Shown: positions 14,923 through 24,300 of the stretch, piece by piece | How the letters are laid out: every line of letters starts with the position of its first letter | Position numbering within the stretch: position 1 is the stretch's first letter | Source of the DNA: JBNJGB01 sp051747385 | Lineage (GTDB): Bacteria; Myxococcota_A; UBA9042; PHBI01; JACKFB01 | Assembly (NCBI GenBank): GCA_051747385.1 | Contig: JBNJGB010000007.1 | Coordinates: 124,001-188,000, forward strand | Reading direction: 5' to 3' | Length of the DNA stretch: 64,000 nucleotides | The notes under the pieces: generated by a model | Database searches by the model: none | The model's input: the letters and a program-made list of their open reading frames with translations, nothing else | Told to the model about the DNA's origin: nothing | Program-made: the position numbers and the translations under genes

Positions 14923-16128
14923 TCAGCGCCGCCGCGACGGCACCACCCGGTGGATCACCGCGGCGAGGACGACGCAGAGGCCCATGTAGAGCAGGAAGGG
15001 CGCCGTGAACGTGATGACGTCCGCCATGACCGCGGCGAGCAGGGGGCCGATGGCGAGGCCCAGGCCGAAGCCGGCCGTGACGAGGGACATGCGGCCGGTG
15101 CCCCGGTGGCCGCGCAGGAGATCCGCCGCGAGGGCGAAGGTGGGCGCGGTGAGGAAGGACGTGGCCACGCCCATGCCCAGGCGCCAGAGGACGAGATCGC
15201 CCAGGGAGTCGGACAGGGCCGTCATGAGGGTGGTCGGCCCCAGGAGCAGCAGGCCCAGGATGATGAGGCCCTTGCGGCCGAAGAGATCGCTGGCCCGGCC
15301 CACCGGGATGTCCATGACGAGGCGGGCGGCGATGAGGGACGAGAACGCCACGCCGAACTCGAAGGCGTCGATGCCCAGGCGCGTCGTGTACTCCTCCTCC
15401 AGGGCCGCCAGGAGCGACAGGCAGGAGGCGACCACGAAGAAGACGCTGCCGAGGAGCAGGAAGGGGCCGCGCGGCGGCAGGTCCGGGGGAGGCTCGCCGG
15501 CGTCCCCCGGCTCCGGCTCGGGGGCGTTGCGGGTGGCCTCGGCGGGGAGGAACACGGCGACCAGCCCGACGGAGATGACCGCCGGGACGGCCGCCACCAG
15601 GTAGGCGTCGGACGGGGAGGCCACGGCCAGCACGGCGCCGGCCGCGAGGGGCCCGAGGGCGAACCCGGTCAGGCGCACCATCCCGTAGAAGCCCATGGCC
15701 GTGCCGCGGCGCTCCGGGGTGGTGAGGCGGGAGATGACCGCGAGGCTGGTGGGGACCGTGGCGGACAGCGCGAGGCCCTGCCCGGCCCGCAGCAGGAGCA
15801 CCTGCCAGTAGGCGGTGGCGAACGACAGCGCCGCGCTCAGGAGCGTGAAGCTCACCAGGCCGAAGAGGATGACGGGCCGCAGGACCCGCTGGCGATCGGC
15901 GAAGCGGCCGACCAGGGGCTGCGCCAGGGCCAGCGCGAGCCCGAACAGCGAGATCACCAGGCCGAGGCGGGTGTTCCGCGGCAGGTGCACGAGGGGCGCC
16001 GCCACGTCGTCCACGGTCCGGGTGAGGACCAGGATGACGAAACTGTTGCCCAGCGCGTCCAGCATCCGGGCGGAGCCCAGGGCGACGACGCCGGGGTCGA
16101 TGCCGAGGAGTCGGGCGATCCAGCGCAT
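14923..16128 (-). CDS. MFS transporter
   Basis: A 401-residue integral membrane protein with about 12 hydrophobic segments in two groups of six and a charged loop after segment 6 (acidic, about residues 195-225). The loop between segments 2 and 3 reads PLVGRFADRQRVLRP, the G-x3-D-R-x-G-R-type motif of the major facilitator superfamily. A second copy, DIPVGRASDLFGRKG, sits between segments 8 and 9. The ATG was taken because the sequence upstream is not hydrophobic or conserved-looking. No SD is obvious. Drug or metabolite efflux is the usual role of this subgroup; the substrate cannot be read from sequence. The next 198 bases towards feo hold nothing recognisable. Confidence 0.82.
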   Translation of the reverse strand: MRWIARLLGIDPGVVALGSARMLDALGNSFVILVLTRTVDDVAAPLVHLPRNTRLGLVISLFGLALALAQPLVGRFADRQRVLRPVILFGLVSFTLLSAALSFATAYWQVLLLRAGQGLALSATVPTSLAVISRLTTPERRGTAMGFYGMVRLTGFALGPLAAGAVLAVASPSDAYLVAAVPAVISVGLVAVFLPAEATRNAPEPEPGDAGEPPPDLPPRGPFLLLGSVFFVVASCLSLLAALEEEYTTRLGIDAFEFGVAFSSLIAARLVMDIPVGRASDLFGRKGLIILGLLLLGPTTLMTALSDSLGDLVLWRLGMGVATSFLTAPTFALAADLLRGHRGTGRMSLVTAGFGLGLAIGPLLAAVMADVITFTAPFLLYMGLCVVLAAVIHRVVPSRRR

Positions 16129-16326
16129 TCGGCCGTCGTGGCGTTGCCCGCGTCGACGGTGACCCGGGGCGTCTCTGTATCGTCTCCTCGCGGCCGTCTC
16201 AACGACTTTCCCGCCCCCCACCCGGGCCTGGCCGACCTCCTCGGACGAGCGCCGATCCCCCTCTGCTGGGGCGCCGGCGGCCTCACCGGAGGGTCGATGC
16301 TCCTCGCACCACCCGGGACGGCAGTC

Positions 16327-16545
16327 CTACCGCCGGGACTGCCCCAGGCGCATCTCCCCGAGCTGGATCCGCCTCGGGGTCGCCTCGACCTCGCGGGCGC
16401 GCTCCACGGAGGCGTGCTTGCAGGCGTGGCAGCCCGTGTCGGAGGGGGCGCGACGCCAGAACCAGAACGCCAGCACCAGCCCCGCGATGGCCAGGGCCAG
16501 GGCGACGGGATCCTGCCAGGTGAGGTGCCAGTCGAGCATGGTCAT
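16327..16545 (-). CDS. Small Cys-containing membrane protein of the feo operon
   Basis: A 72-residue protein whose ATG overlaps the feoB stop (ATGA), so translation is coupled. One membrane segment spans about 13-31 (PVALALAIAGLVLAFWFW). A cytoplasmic-looking CHACKH motif (39-44) and a basic tail follow. Small Cys-bearing membrane proteins often follow feoB in bacteria that lack FeoC, and this fits that pattern. The two Cys and two His could bind iron or a cluster. The 3' end is followed by about 200 bases without a gene. Confidence 0.72.
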   Translation of the reverse strand: MTMLDWHLTWQDPVALALAIAGLVLAFWFWRRAPSDTGCHACKHASVERAREVEATPRRIQLGEMRLGQSRR

Positions 16546-18530
16546 GCGCTCCCGAAGCCGAGGGCGCTGCCCATCTGGTAGACCGCGACCGCGGCCAGCC
16601 AGGCGAGCACCGTCATGTACACGAAGGTGAAGACGGGCCAGCGCCAGGAGCGCGTCTCCCGGCGGATGGTGGCCAGGGTGGACATGCACTGGCTGCACAG
16701 CGCGAAGAACACCATCAGGGACAGGGCCACCAGCGGGTTGAAGCTCCGCTTCCCGTCCGAGCCCATCGCCTCGCGGAGGTTGGCGCGGAGGCCGTCCTCC
16801 TTCGGCGCGGCCACGTCCAGGCTGGCGACGTCGTAGGCGCCCGGGTCCACCTCGCCGGCGCTGTAGAGGATGCCCAGGGTCGGGACGATCAGCTCGCGGG
16901 CCGGAAAGGCGGCCAGGATGCCCACGGTCGTGCGCCAGTCGAACCCGGCGGGCTCCACGACCGGCTGGATGGCCTTGCCGGCCCGGGCCAGCCAGCTCTG
17001 CTCCAGGTACGCCGCGCGCTCGCCCGCCTCCAGCTTCGCCAGCCGCTGCTCCCGCACCTGCTCGTCCTGGACGGCGGCCGCCACCTCCTGCCGCTGGGCC
17101 TCGAAGTCCTCGTGGATGCCGGCCGGGCGGGGATAGTAGCTGAAAAACCAGATGACGATGGACGTGGCGAAGATGACCGTGCCGGCCAGGACCATGAACT
17201 CTCGGGACGCGACGCGAACCTGGCCCATGACCACGCGCAGGGACGGCCGCTGGTAGACCGGGAGCTCCATCATCAGGACCGAGCGCGGGCCCTTGAGCAC
17301 GCTCTTCCGGAGCGACCAGGCCACGAGCGCGGCGGTGATGATCCCCAGGGCGTACATGCCGAACAGCACCAGCCCCGCCCAGGCGACGGGGAAGAAGGCG
17401 CCGATGAGGACGACGTAGACCGGCAGCCGGGCCGAGCAGGACATGAGCGGCGCGGTGACGATGGTCGCGAGCCGGTCGCGCTCGTCGTCGATGATGCGCG
17501 CGGCCAGGATGCCCGGCACGGCGCAGGCGAACGAGCTGGCCATGGGCACGAAGCTGCGGCCCGACAGGCCCACCTTGCTCAACACCCGGTCCAGGAGGAA
17601 GGCGGCACGAGCCATGTAGCCCGTGGCCTCCAGGACCGCCACCAGGGCGATGAGCATCACGATCTGCGGCAGGAAGACGACGATGGAGCCCACGCCGTTG
17701 ATGAGCCCGTCCACGACGAAGCTGCGCAGAGCGCCCGGCCCGAGCAGCCCCAGCACGACGTCGGCGAGGGCCTGCTGGCCCGACTCGATGGCGCCGATGA
17801 AGGGATCCGCGCCGGTGAAGATGAGCTGGAAGATCCCGTAGACCACCAAGCCCAGCAGCGGCAGGCCGAAGACCGGGTGGAGGACCACGGCGTCGATGCG
17901 ATCGGTGAGGCTCGGGCCCTGATCGTCGTCGGCGGGCTGTACGGACCGGGCGATGGCGTCCGGATCGATGGCCCGGGAGTCCTGCGGGCCGCCCACGGAC
18001 GCGTCGACGAAGGCCTCCTCCAGGGCGTGCGTGCCGGCGCCGCTGAGGGCGTTCACCTCGATCACGGGGACGCCGATGGCCGCCTGCAGGCCCGCCACGT
18101 CCACCGGGCGCCCCTCCACGCGGCACACGTCGTTCTTGGTGAGCGCCACGACCAGCGGCGGCCCCAGGGCCCGAAGCTCGTCGACCAGGCGAAGCTCCAC
18201 CGTCAGCTTGCCGGCGTCCACGACCACGCACACCACGTCCGGCGGCGGCTCGTCGGCCTCGCCCCGGAGGTAGTCGACCGCGATCCGCTCGTCCGGGCTG
18301 ACCGTGTGCAGGGACGCGATGCCGGGCAGGTCCACCAGGCGCAGGGCCACGTCCTCCCACTGCGTGTGGGCCTCCGAGCGCTCCACCGAGCTTCCCGGGA
18401 AGTTCACGGGCTTCTGGATGGACCCCGTGAGGTGCATCAGGATCGAGGTCTTGCCCGCGTTCTGACGACCCGCCAACGCGACGGTGAGGGCCTCGGGTCG
18501 GGGGGCGGCGACGACCTCGGCTGCGCTCAT
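16542..18530 (-). CDS. feoB: Ferrous iron transporter FeoB
   Basis: A 662-residue protein with an N-terminal G domain and a C-terminal membrane domain, shorter than E. coli FeoB (773). G motifs: GRQNAGKTS (21-29; the usual form is GNPNxGKT/S), DLPG (67-70) and TKND (131-134; the usual form is NMxD). The membrane part has two gate-type blocks, including CAVPGILAARII and SARLPVYVVLIGAFFP, and about ten helices. FeoB imports Fe2+ across the inner membrane, driven or gated by GTP. The ATG overlaps the feoA stop by 4 bases. A Fur-like box lies upstream of feoA, so iron starvation probably induces the operon. Confidence 0.92.
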   Translation of the reverse strand: MSAAEVVAAPRPEALTVALAGRQNAGKTSILMHLTGSIQKPVNFPGSSVERSEAHTQWEDVALRLVDLPGIASLHTVSPDERIAVDYLRGEADEPPPDVVCVVVDAGKLTVELRLVDELRALGPPLVVALTKNDVCRVEGRPVDVAGLQAAIGVPVIEVNALSGAGTHALEEAFVDASVGGPQDSRAIDPDAIARSVQPADDDQGPSLTDRIDAVVLHPVFGLPLLGLVVYGIFQLIFTGADPFIGAIESGQQALADVVLGLLGPGALRSFVVDGLINGVGSIVVFLPQIVMLIALVAVLEATGYMARAAFLLDRVLSKVGLSGRSFVPMASSFACAVPGILAARIIDDERDRLATIVTAPLMSCSARLPVYVVLIGAFFPVAWAGLVLFGMYALGIITAALVAWSLRKSVLKGPRSVLMMELPVYQRPSLRVVMGQVRVASREFMVLAGTVIFATSIVIWFFSYYPRPAGIHEDFEAQRQEVAAAVQDEQVREQRLAKLEAGERAAYLEQSWLARAGKAIQPVVEPAGFDWRTTVGILAAFPARELIVPTLGILYSAGEVDPGAYDVASLDVAAPKEDGLRANLREAMGSDGKRSFNPLVALSLMVFFALCSQCMSTLATIRRETRSWRWPVFTFVYMTVLAWLAAVAVYQMGSALGFGSA

Positions 18531-18787
18531 GACTCGTCTCCCAGGGGCTCCACGATCACCCGCCTCGCCTCGCTTCGGCGCAGGGCGAGCCGGAACCCTC
18601 GTAGCCGGTACTGGACCGGATCACCGAACGGGGAGCGCCGCACCACCTCCACGACCGTGTCGGGCCAGAAGCCCAGGTCCGCGAGACGCCGGGCGATGGT
18701 GTCGTCGCCGTCCACGTGGACGACGCGGGCGCGCGCTCCCGGGCGGAGGCGGTCGAGGGCCACGGCCTTCGAGTCGATGGTGGTCAT
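18527..18787 (-). CDS. feoA: Ferrous iron transport accessory protein FeoA
   Basis: An 86-residue SH3-like FeoA protein. Of several in-frame starts, the ATG at 18787 is taken because it leaves the Fur-like box outside the gene and gives the usual FeoA length. The core reads LDRLRPGARARVVHVDGDDTIARRLADLGFWPDTVVEVV, then a second strand pair (PVQYRLRGFRLALRRSEARRVIVE); the LADLGF turn is typical of FeoA. FeoA binds or supports FeoB at the inner membrane. The stop overlaps the feoB start (ATGA), and the gene heads the feoA-feoB-small-protein operon. Confidence 0.88.
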   Translation of the reverse strand: MTTIDSKAVALDRLRPGARARVVHVDGDDTIARRLADLGFWPDTVVEVVRRSPFGDPVQYRLRGFRLALRRSEARRVIVEPLGDES

Positions 18788-18822
18788 GGTGGGCTCCGCG
18801 GCGTTCACACGCACATCCTTGT

Positions 18823-18837
18823 TGATAACGCTTATCA
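18823..18837 (-). promoter_or_regulatory. Fur-like operator upstream of feoA
   Basis: TGATAACGCTTATCA is a palindrome with arms TGATAA and TTATCA around a 3-base centre, close to the 7-1-7 Fur box (TGATAAT-N-ATTATCA). It lies 36 bases before the feoA ATG in an AT-rich island that stands out from its GC-rich surroundings. The position suits repression of iron uptake when iron is plentiful. Confidence 0.65.
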
Positions 18838-18932
18838 AAATCAAGGTTTGATCCGCACGAAGGACGAAACCCCCCTCCCGGGGGGCGCGATTCCTCGTCC
18901 GGGCGAGACGACCCGGCCGCCGCGAAACCGCC

Positions 18933-19817
18933 TCAGCGCCAGTCGCGCGGCTCCCGCAGGATCTCGATCAGGCGGGCCTCGGGGGTCCCCGGCTCGGGCT
19001 GCACGTCGTAGTCCCACCGGACCAGGGGCGGCATGGACATGAGGATCGACTCGATCCGCCCCTTGGTCTTCAGGCCGAACAGCGTCCCGCGATCGTAGAC
19101 GAGGTTGAACTCCACGTAGCGACCCCGGCGCTGAAGCTGCCAACGGCGCTGGGCCTCGGTCCACTTCGTGTCCCGCCGGCGCTCGACGATGGGCTGGTAG
19201 GCGGGCAGGAACGCCCGGCCCACGTCCGACCACCACGCGTACAGGGAGTCGAGATCGTGACGCGCGTCGGGCTTCAGGTAGTCGAAGAACAGCCCGCCCA
19301 CGCCGCGCGCCTCCTCCCGGTGCTCGAGGTAGAAGTACTCGTCGCACCACGCCTTGAAGCGCGGATAGAACGCAGGGTCGTGGCGATCGCAGGCCTCGCC
19401 CAGGACCTCGTGGAAGTGGCGCACGTCGTCCTCGTAGAGGATCCACGGCGTCAGATCCGCCCCGCCGCCGAACCAGCCCGTGTCCCCGCGCTCGATGTAG
19501 CGGAAGTTCGCGTGCGCCGTGGGCACGTGCGGATTGCGCGGGTGGAGCACCAGGGACACCCCGGTCGCCCAGAACTCCGTCGCGTCCCCCTCCAGCTTGT
19601 CCGCGAGGGCCTCCGGAAGCTGCCCGTGGACCGTGGAGACGTTCACCCCCGCCTTCTCGAACAGGCCTCCCTCCTCCAGGACGCGCGTCCGCCCGCCGCC
19701 GCCGCCGGGCCGCTCCCAGAGGGTCTGCCGGAACACCCCCTCGCCGTCGAGGCGCTCCAGGGCCTCGCACAGGGTGTCCTGGAGGTCCTCCACCGTCCGC
19801 TGCGCTCGCTCTCTCAT
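18933..19817 (-). CDS. hemF: Oxygen-dependent coproporphyrinogen III oxidase
   Basis: A 294-residue cytoplasmic enzyme, normal HemF length. Signatures: EGGLFEKAGVNVS, NPHVPTAHANFRYIE (family signature with the active-site His), WFGGGADLTPW, HFHEVLGEACDRHD, and the C-terminal GLKTKGRIESILMSMPP. It decarboxylates two propionate side chains of coproporphyrinogen III with O2 to make protoporphyrinogen IX in haem synthesis. This shows at least partly aerobic life. The gene is alone; feo lies downstream on the same strand, and haem is needed by the ccm locus about 11 kb away. Confidence 0.95.
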   Translation of the reverse strand: MRERAQRTVEDLQDTLCEALERLDGEGVFRQTLWERPGGGGGRTRVLEEGGLFEKAGVNVSTVHGQLPEALADKLEGDATEFWATGVSLVLHPRNPHVPTAHANFRYIERGDTGWFGGGADLTPWILYEDDVRHFHEVLGEACDRHDPAFYPRFKAWCDEYFYLEHREEARGVGGLFFDYLKPDARHDLDSLYAWWSDVGRAFLPAYQPIVERRRDTKWTEAQRRWQLQRRGRYVEFNLVYDRGTLFGLKTKGRIESILMSMPPLVRWDYDVQPEPGTPEARLIEILREPRDWR

Positions 19818-20036
19818 GGTGGGGAGGCGTATCGCGGGGTCACCGGGGCGTCAATCCACCCCGGACGCCTCGACGGGGTCGTGGCCGTCTCTCGATCCCA
19901 CACCTCCGATCCCACGCCTCGCTGCACGAGCGTTCGTGGACGTGGACGTGGACGTGGTCGGGGTCGAACGGCTCTTCTCGGGCCGCGTCGCCGGTCGCGC
20001 GGCCCGGAGCTGACTGGCGTGGTCGTCCACCCACCC
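19818..20036. other. Gene-free stretch with (GTGGAC)3
   Basis: This is the gap between hemF and the UMF1-type transporter gene, continued by the tandem repeat that follows. It contains three GTGGAC units (19936-19953) leading into GTGGTCGGGG. A similar string on the opposite strand lies at about 30375-30400. No convincing ORF, promoter or hairpin terminator is seen. Confidence 0.5.
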
Positions 20037-20117
20037 GCGGGCGAAAAGTGTGAAGTGAGTAGGCTTGACCCCACTAGCGGGCGAAAAGTGTGAAATGAGT
20101 AGACTTGACCCCACTAG
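20037..20117. repeat. Two tandem copies of a 40-bp intergenic repeat
   Basis: Two head-to-tail units share GCGGGCGAAAAGTGTGA, then A/G-TGAGTAG, G/A, CTTGACCCCACTAG; they begin at 20037 and 20077. The last unit covers the stop codon of the following transporter gene. An inverted third copy is at 30202-30240. The GGGTCAAG...TCACTTTTC pattern resembles the sequences that flank REP-associated tyrosine transposases, but no transposase is in the window. Confidence 0.65.
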
Positions 20118-21343
20118 AGTCGTGCCTTGTCCTCGTCGACGCGGAGCATGAGGAGGAGGCCGACGACGAAGAAGGCGCCGACGGCCAGGACGGCGAGGCG
20201 CTGGGAGCCGGTGGCCTCGCTCACGGCGCCGAAGACCAGGGGGCCGAGGACGGCGGAGAACTTGCCGGCCACGGCCTTGAAGCCGAACAGCTCGCCGGAC
20301 TCGCCGGTCGCGGAGGCCGCCGCCAGGAAGCCGCGGCTGGCGCTCTGGGTGGCGCCCATGACGAAGCCGACCGCGATGGCCACCGCCCAGAAGGTGCTCT
20401 TCTCGGTGACGAGATAGGCGGACAGGACCACGCCGCACCAGACGACGAGGGTCATGGAGATGGTCCGGCCGTGCCCGATCCGGTCGGCGACGAAGCCCAG
20501 GAGGAAGGCCCCCACGGCCGCGGAGACCTGCACGGCGGCCAGGAGCATCATGATCTCGGACTGTCCGAAGCCGAGTGTCTTCGAGGCGTACAGGGACGCG
20601 AAGGCGATGGTGGTGGCGATGCCGTCGTTGTAGAGGAAGAACGCCACGAAGAACCGCGACAGGTGGCGGTTGCCCCGGATGCGCCGGAACGTGGCGGCCA
20701 GGCGGCGCCAGACGCTCGGCCCACCCGGCTCCAGCGTGGGCGCGCGGTCCCGGACGACAAGGAACAGCGGCAGGCTCCAGAGCACCCACCAGGCCCCCAC
20801 CAGCGCGAACACGAGGTCGAAGCGCTCGGCCTCCACGAGCGGCACGCACGCGAAGAGGCAGCCCAGGCTGCCCAGGTAGCCCGAGGCCCAGCCGATGCCG
20901 GACCAGCGGCCGATGCGCTCGCGCGGAGCCACCCCCGGGAGCAGCGCGTCGTAGAACACCAGGCTCCCCTCGAAGGCCACGTTGCCCACGACGAGGAGCA
21001 GCAGGCCCAGGCCCACCATGCCCGGCCCCACGAGGCCCAGGCCGGCCGTCGCGGCGCCGCCGACGAGGGTGTAGGCGAGGAGCAGGTGCTTCCGCCAGCG
21101 GCGGTGATCCGCCAGGGCGCCCATGAGCGGAGAGCTGAGGGCCACCAGCGCCATGGACGCGGAGATCCCGTAGCCCCAGAGCGCGTCGCCGCGCCCGGTC
21201 GGCGCGTCCTCCGGCACGACCACGCCAGAGAAGTACAGCGGATAGACGGCCGTGACGATCACCAGGGCGAACGCCGAGTTCGCCACGTCGTTCACGGCCC
21301 AGGCGATGCGCTCCCGGAGGCGGGGCGTCTCCGCGGACGTCAC
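20114..21343 (-). CDS. UMF1/Atg22-like MFS transporter
   Basis: A 409-residue protein with about 12 membrane helices. The N-terminal AWAVNDVANSAFALVIVTAVYPLYF is the hallmark of the UMF1 (Atg22-like) subfamily. The loop PLMGALADHRRWRKH is the MFS motif between helices 2 and 3, and MGATQSASRGFLA lies near helix 11. Yeast Atg22 exports amino acids from the vacuole; bacterial members are uncharacterised. The GTG start is 10 bases behind the dnaE stop, so it is probably co-transcribed with dnaE. Its stop codon lies inside a copy of an intergenic repeat. Confidence 0.8.
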   Translation of the reverse strand: MTSAETPRLRERIAWAVNDVANSAFALVIVTAVYPLYFSGVVVPEDAPTGRGDALWGYGISASMALVALSSPLMGALADHRRWRKHLLLAYTLVGGAATAGLGLVGPGMVGLGLLLLVVGNVAFEGSLVFYDALLPGVAPRERIGRWSGIGWASGYLGSLGCLFACVPLVEAERFDLVFALVGAWWVLWSLPLFLVVRDRAPTLEPGGPSVWRRLAATFRRIRGNRHLSRFFVAFFLYNDGIATTIAFASLYASKTLGFGQSEIMMLLAAVQVSAAVGAFLLGFVADRIGHGRTISMTLVVWCGVVLSAYLVTEKSTFWAVAIAVGFVMGATQSASRGFLAAASATGESGELFGFKAVAGKFSAVLGPLVFGAVSEATGSQRLAVLAVGAFFVVGLLLMLRVDEDKARL

Positions 21344-21353
21344 GGGGTCGGGC

Positions 21354-24300
21354 TCACAGGAAGGCGACCCGGTCCCGCCCGATGACCCGCTCGACCCGGT
21401 CGATGACCTCGTCCTCGGCCGTCAGCCGGAAGTGCTCGCCCAGGGAGATGGTGGCCTCGCCCTCCTCCGGGAACGCCAGGACGATCTCCACGGGCAGCCC
21501 GCGCTCCTGGGCGAGCAGCACCTCCTGCAGGCGCTTCAGGCGCCGAGGCTCGGCCCGCTCGGCGTCCACGCGCAGGCGGATCCGACGCGTCGTCTCCATG
21601 CGCACGTCGGCCATGGTCCGGATGCTCTCGGCGCGGAGCTTCACCGACCGGCTCTCGCCCTCGCCCTCGTGCTGGACCGTGGCGCTCACCCGGAGAGGCT
21701 CGTCGCTCTTGAGGGCCTCCTCGGCCTCCGCGAAGACCCGGGAGAAGACGAGCATCTCCGCGCGGCCCGTCAGATCCTCCAGGGTCACGAAGGCCATGCG
21801 CCCGTTGCCGCTCTTGAGCGGTCGCTCCTTCATCTCGCTCACGACGCCGGCGATCTCGACCCGCTCGCGGTTGTTGCGGCCGCCCAGCGAGGCGAGGGTC
21901 GTGTAGCCGCGGCGCTGGATCTCCTCCTGATAGCGGTCCAGGGGGTGGCCGGAGACGTAGAAGCCCAGGCACTCCTTCTCGAAGGCCAGGCGCACCTTGT
22001 CGGACCACTCGTCCTCGACGTCGATGAAGGCGATCTCGCCTCCGCTGGTGTCGCCCTCGGGCTTCGCGGGCTCCAGCTCTCCGAAGAGGTTGAACTGGCC
22101 CATCTCCCGGTCGCGCTGCATGTGCTGGCCGCGCTCGATGGCCTTGTCCAGCGCGTCGAACAGGCCCTTGCGGGGCAGGTCGAAGTCGTCGAAGGCGCCG
22201 CACTTCACCAGCGCCTCCATCACCCGCCGGTTCACCCGCTTGAGGTCGACCCGCTCCGTGAAGTCGAAGAGGTTCTCGAAGGGTCCGTCCTCCCGCCGGG
22301 CGGCGAGGATGGACTCCACGGCGCCCCCGCCGACGCCCTTGATGGCGCCCAGGCCGAAGCGGATGGCGCCCTCGGCCACCGTGAAGTCGTGGTCCGAGGC
22401 GATCACCGACGGCGGCAGCACCGTGATGCCCATGGCCCGGGCCTCGGCGATGAGCCGCACCACCTTGTCGGTGTTGTCCCCGTCGCAGGTCAGCAGCGCG
22501 GCCATGAACTCGACGGGGTGGTGGGTCTTCAGCCACGCCGTCTGATAGCTGATGAGGCCGTACGCCGCCGAGTGGGACTTGTTGAAGCCGTAGCCGGCGA
22601 ACTTGTCGATGGTGTCGAAGATGGTGTCGGCCTGCTCGGCCGGGACGCCCCGCTCCACGCAGCCCTCGCGGAAGACCACGCGCTGGCGCTTCATCTCCTC
22701 GATCTTCTTCTTGCCCATGGCCCGGCGGAGGATGTCCGCCTGGCCCAGGCTGAAGCCGGCCAGCACGCTCGCCGCCTGCATGACCTGCTCCTGGTAGACC
22801 ATCACCCCGTAGGTCTCCTCGAGGGTGTCCTTCAGCCACGGGTGCGGATACTCGACGCTCTCCTCGCCGTGCTTCCGCTTGATGAACGAGTCGACCATGC
22901 CCGACTGGAGCGGGCCCGGCCGGTACAGGGCCACGGCGGCGATGATGTCCTCGAAGCAGTCGGGCTTGAGCTTCCGGAGGAGCTCCTTGAAGCCCGAGGA
23001 CTCCAGCTGGAACACGCCGGTGGTGTTCCCGTGGGTGATGAGGTCGAAGACCTCGTCGTCGTCGATGGGGATGGCGGCGATGTCCAGGGGCTCCTCGCCG
23101 CGCTCCGCCTTGATCTCGTTGATGATCCGGACCGCGTGGTCGATGACCGTGAGGGTCTTCAGCCCCAGGAAGTCGAACTTGACGAGGCCCGCCTCCTCCA
23201 CCTCGTCCTTGGCGAACTGGGTGATGCGGACGACATCGTCCTCGTCGTGCACCGCGTACAGGGGCACGTACTCCCAGAGCGGCTTCTCGCCGATGACCAC
23301 GCCCGCGGCGTGCATGCCCGCCTGCCGGTTCAAGCCCTCGAGCAGGCGCGCCACCTCGAAGAGCCTGGCGTACCGCGGGTCCTCGTCGCACAGCTCGTTC
23401 AGGCGCGGCTCGGCCTTGAAGGCCTTCTCGAGCGTCATCCCCAGGTCGTCCGGGATGAGCTTGGCCGCCCGGTCCGCCTCCCCGAAGCTGAGGCCCAGGA
23501 CCCGGGCGACGTCCCGGACCACGGCCTTCGCCTTCATCTTCCCGTAGGTGATGATCTGGCCGACGTTGTCCTCGCCGTACTTCTCCGTCACGTACCGGAT
23601 GACCCGGTCACGCTTGTGCATGCAGAAGTCGACGTCGAAGTCGGGCATCGACACGCGCTCGGGGTTCAGGAACCGCTCGAACAGCAGGCTGTAGAGGATC
23701 GGGTCGATGTCCGTGATGCGCAGCGAGTACGCCACGAGCGAGCCGGCGCCGGAGCCTCGGCCGGGGCCGACGGGCACGCCGTGCTGCTTGCCGTAGTTGA
23801 TGAAGTCCCAGACGATGAGGAAGTAGCCCGGGAAGCCCATCTGGTTGATGATCCCGAGCTCGTAGTCGAGGCGCTTCCGGTAGACGTCCTCGTCCGGCTC
23901 CCGCCCCTGGGCGCGGGCCTCCTCGAAGCGCTCCTCCAGGCCGCGATCGGCCAGGTGCTTCAGGTACGACTCGCTGTCGAAGCCCTCCGGGACCTCGAAC
24001 TGGGGCAGGTAGATGTGGCCGAGGTCCAGCTCCACGTCGCAGCGCTCGGCGATGGCCGCCGTGTTGGCCACGGCCTCCGGCAGGTCCGCGTAGCGCTCGG
24101 CCATCTCCTCCGACGGGGCCAGGTGGAGCTGGTCCGTGATGCGCGCCTTCGTGTCCAGGGTCGGCAGCATCTTGCCGAGTTGGACGCACATGAGGACCTC
24201 GTGGGCCGCGGCGCTGTCCTGCGCGCCGTAGTGCGCGTCCGCGCCGGCCACGAGCGGCAGCCCCAGCTCCTCCGAGAGGTGCAGCAGGCCCTGGTTGACC

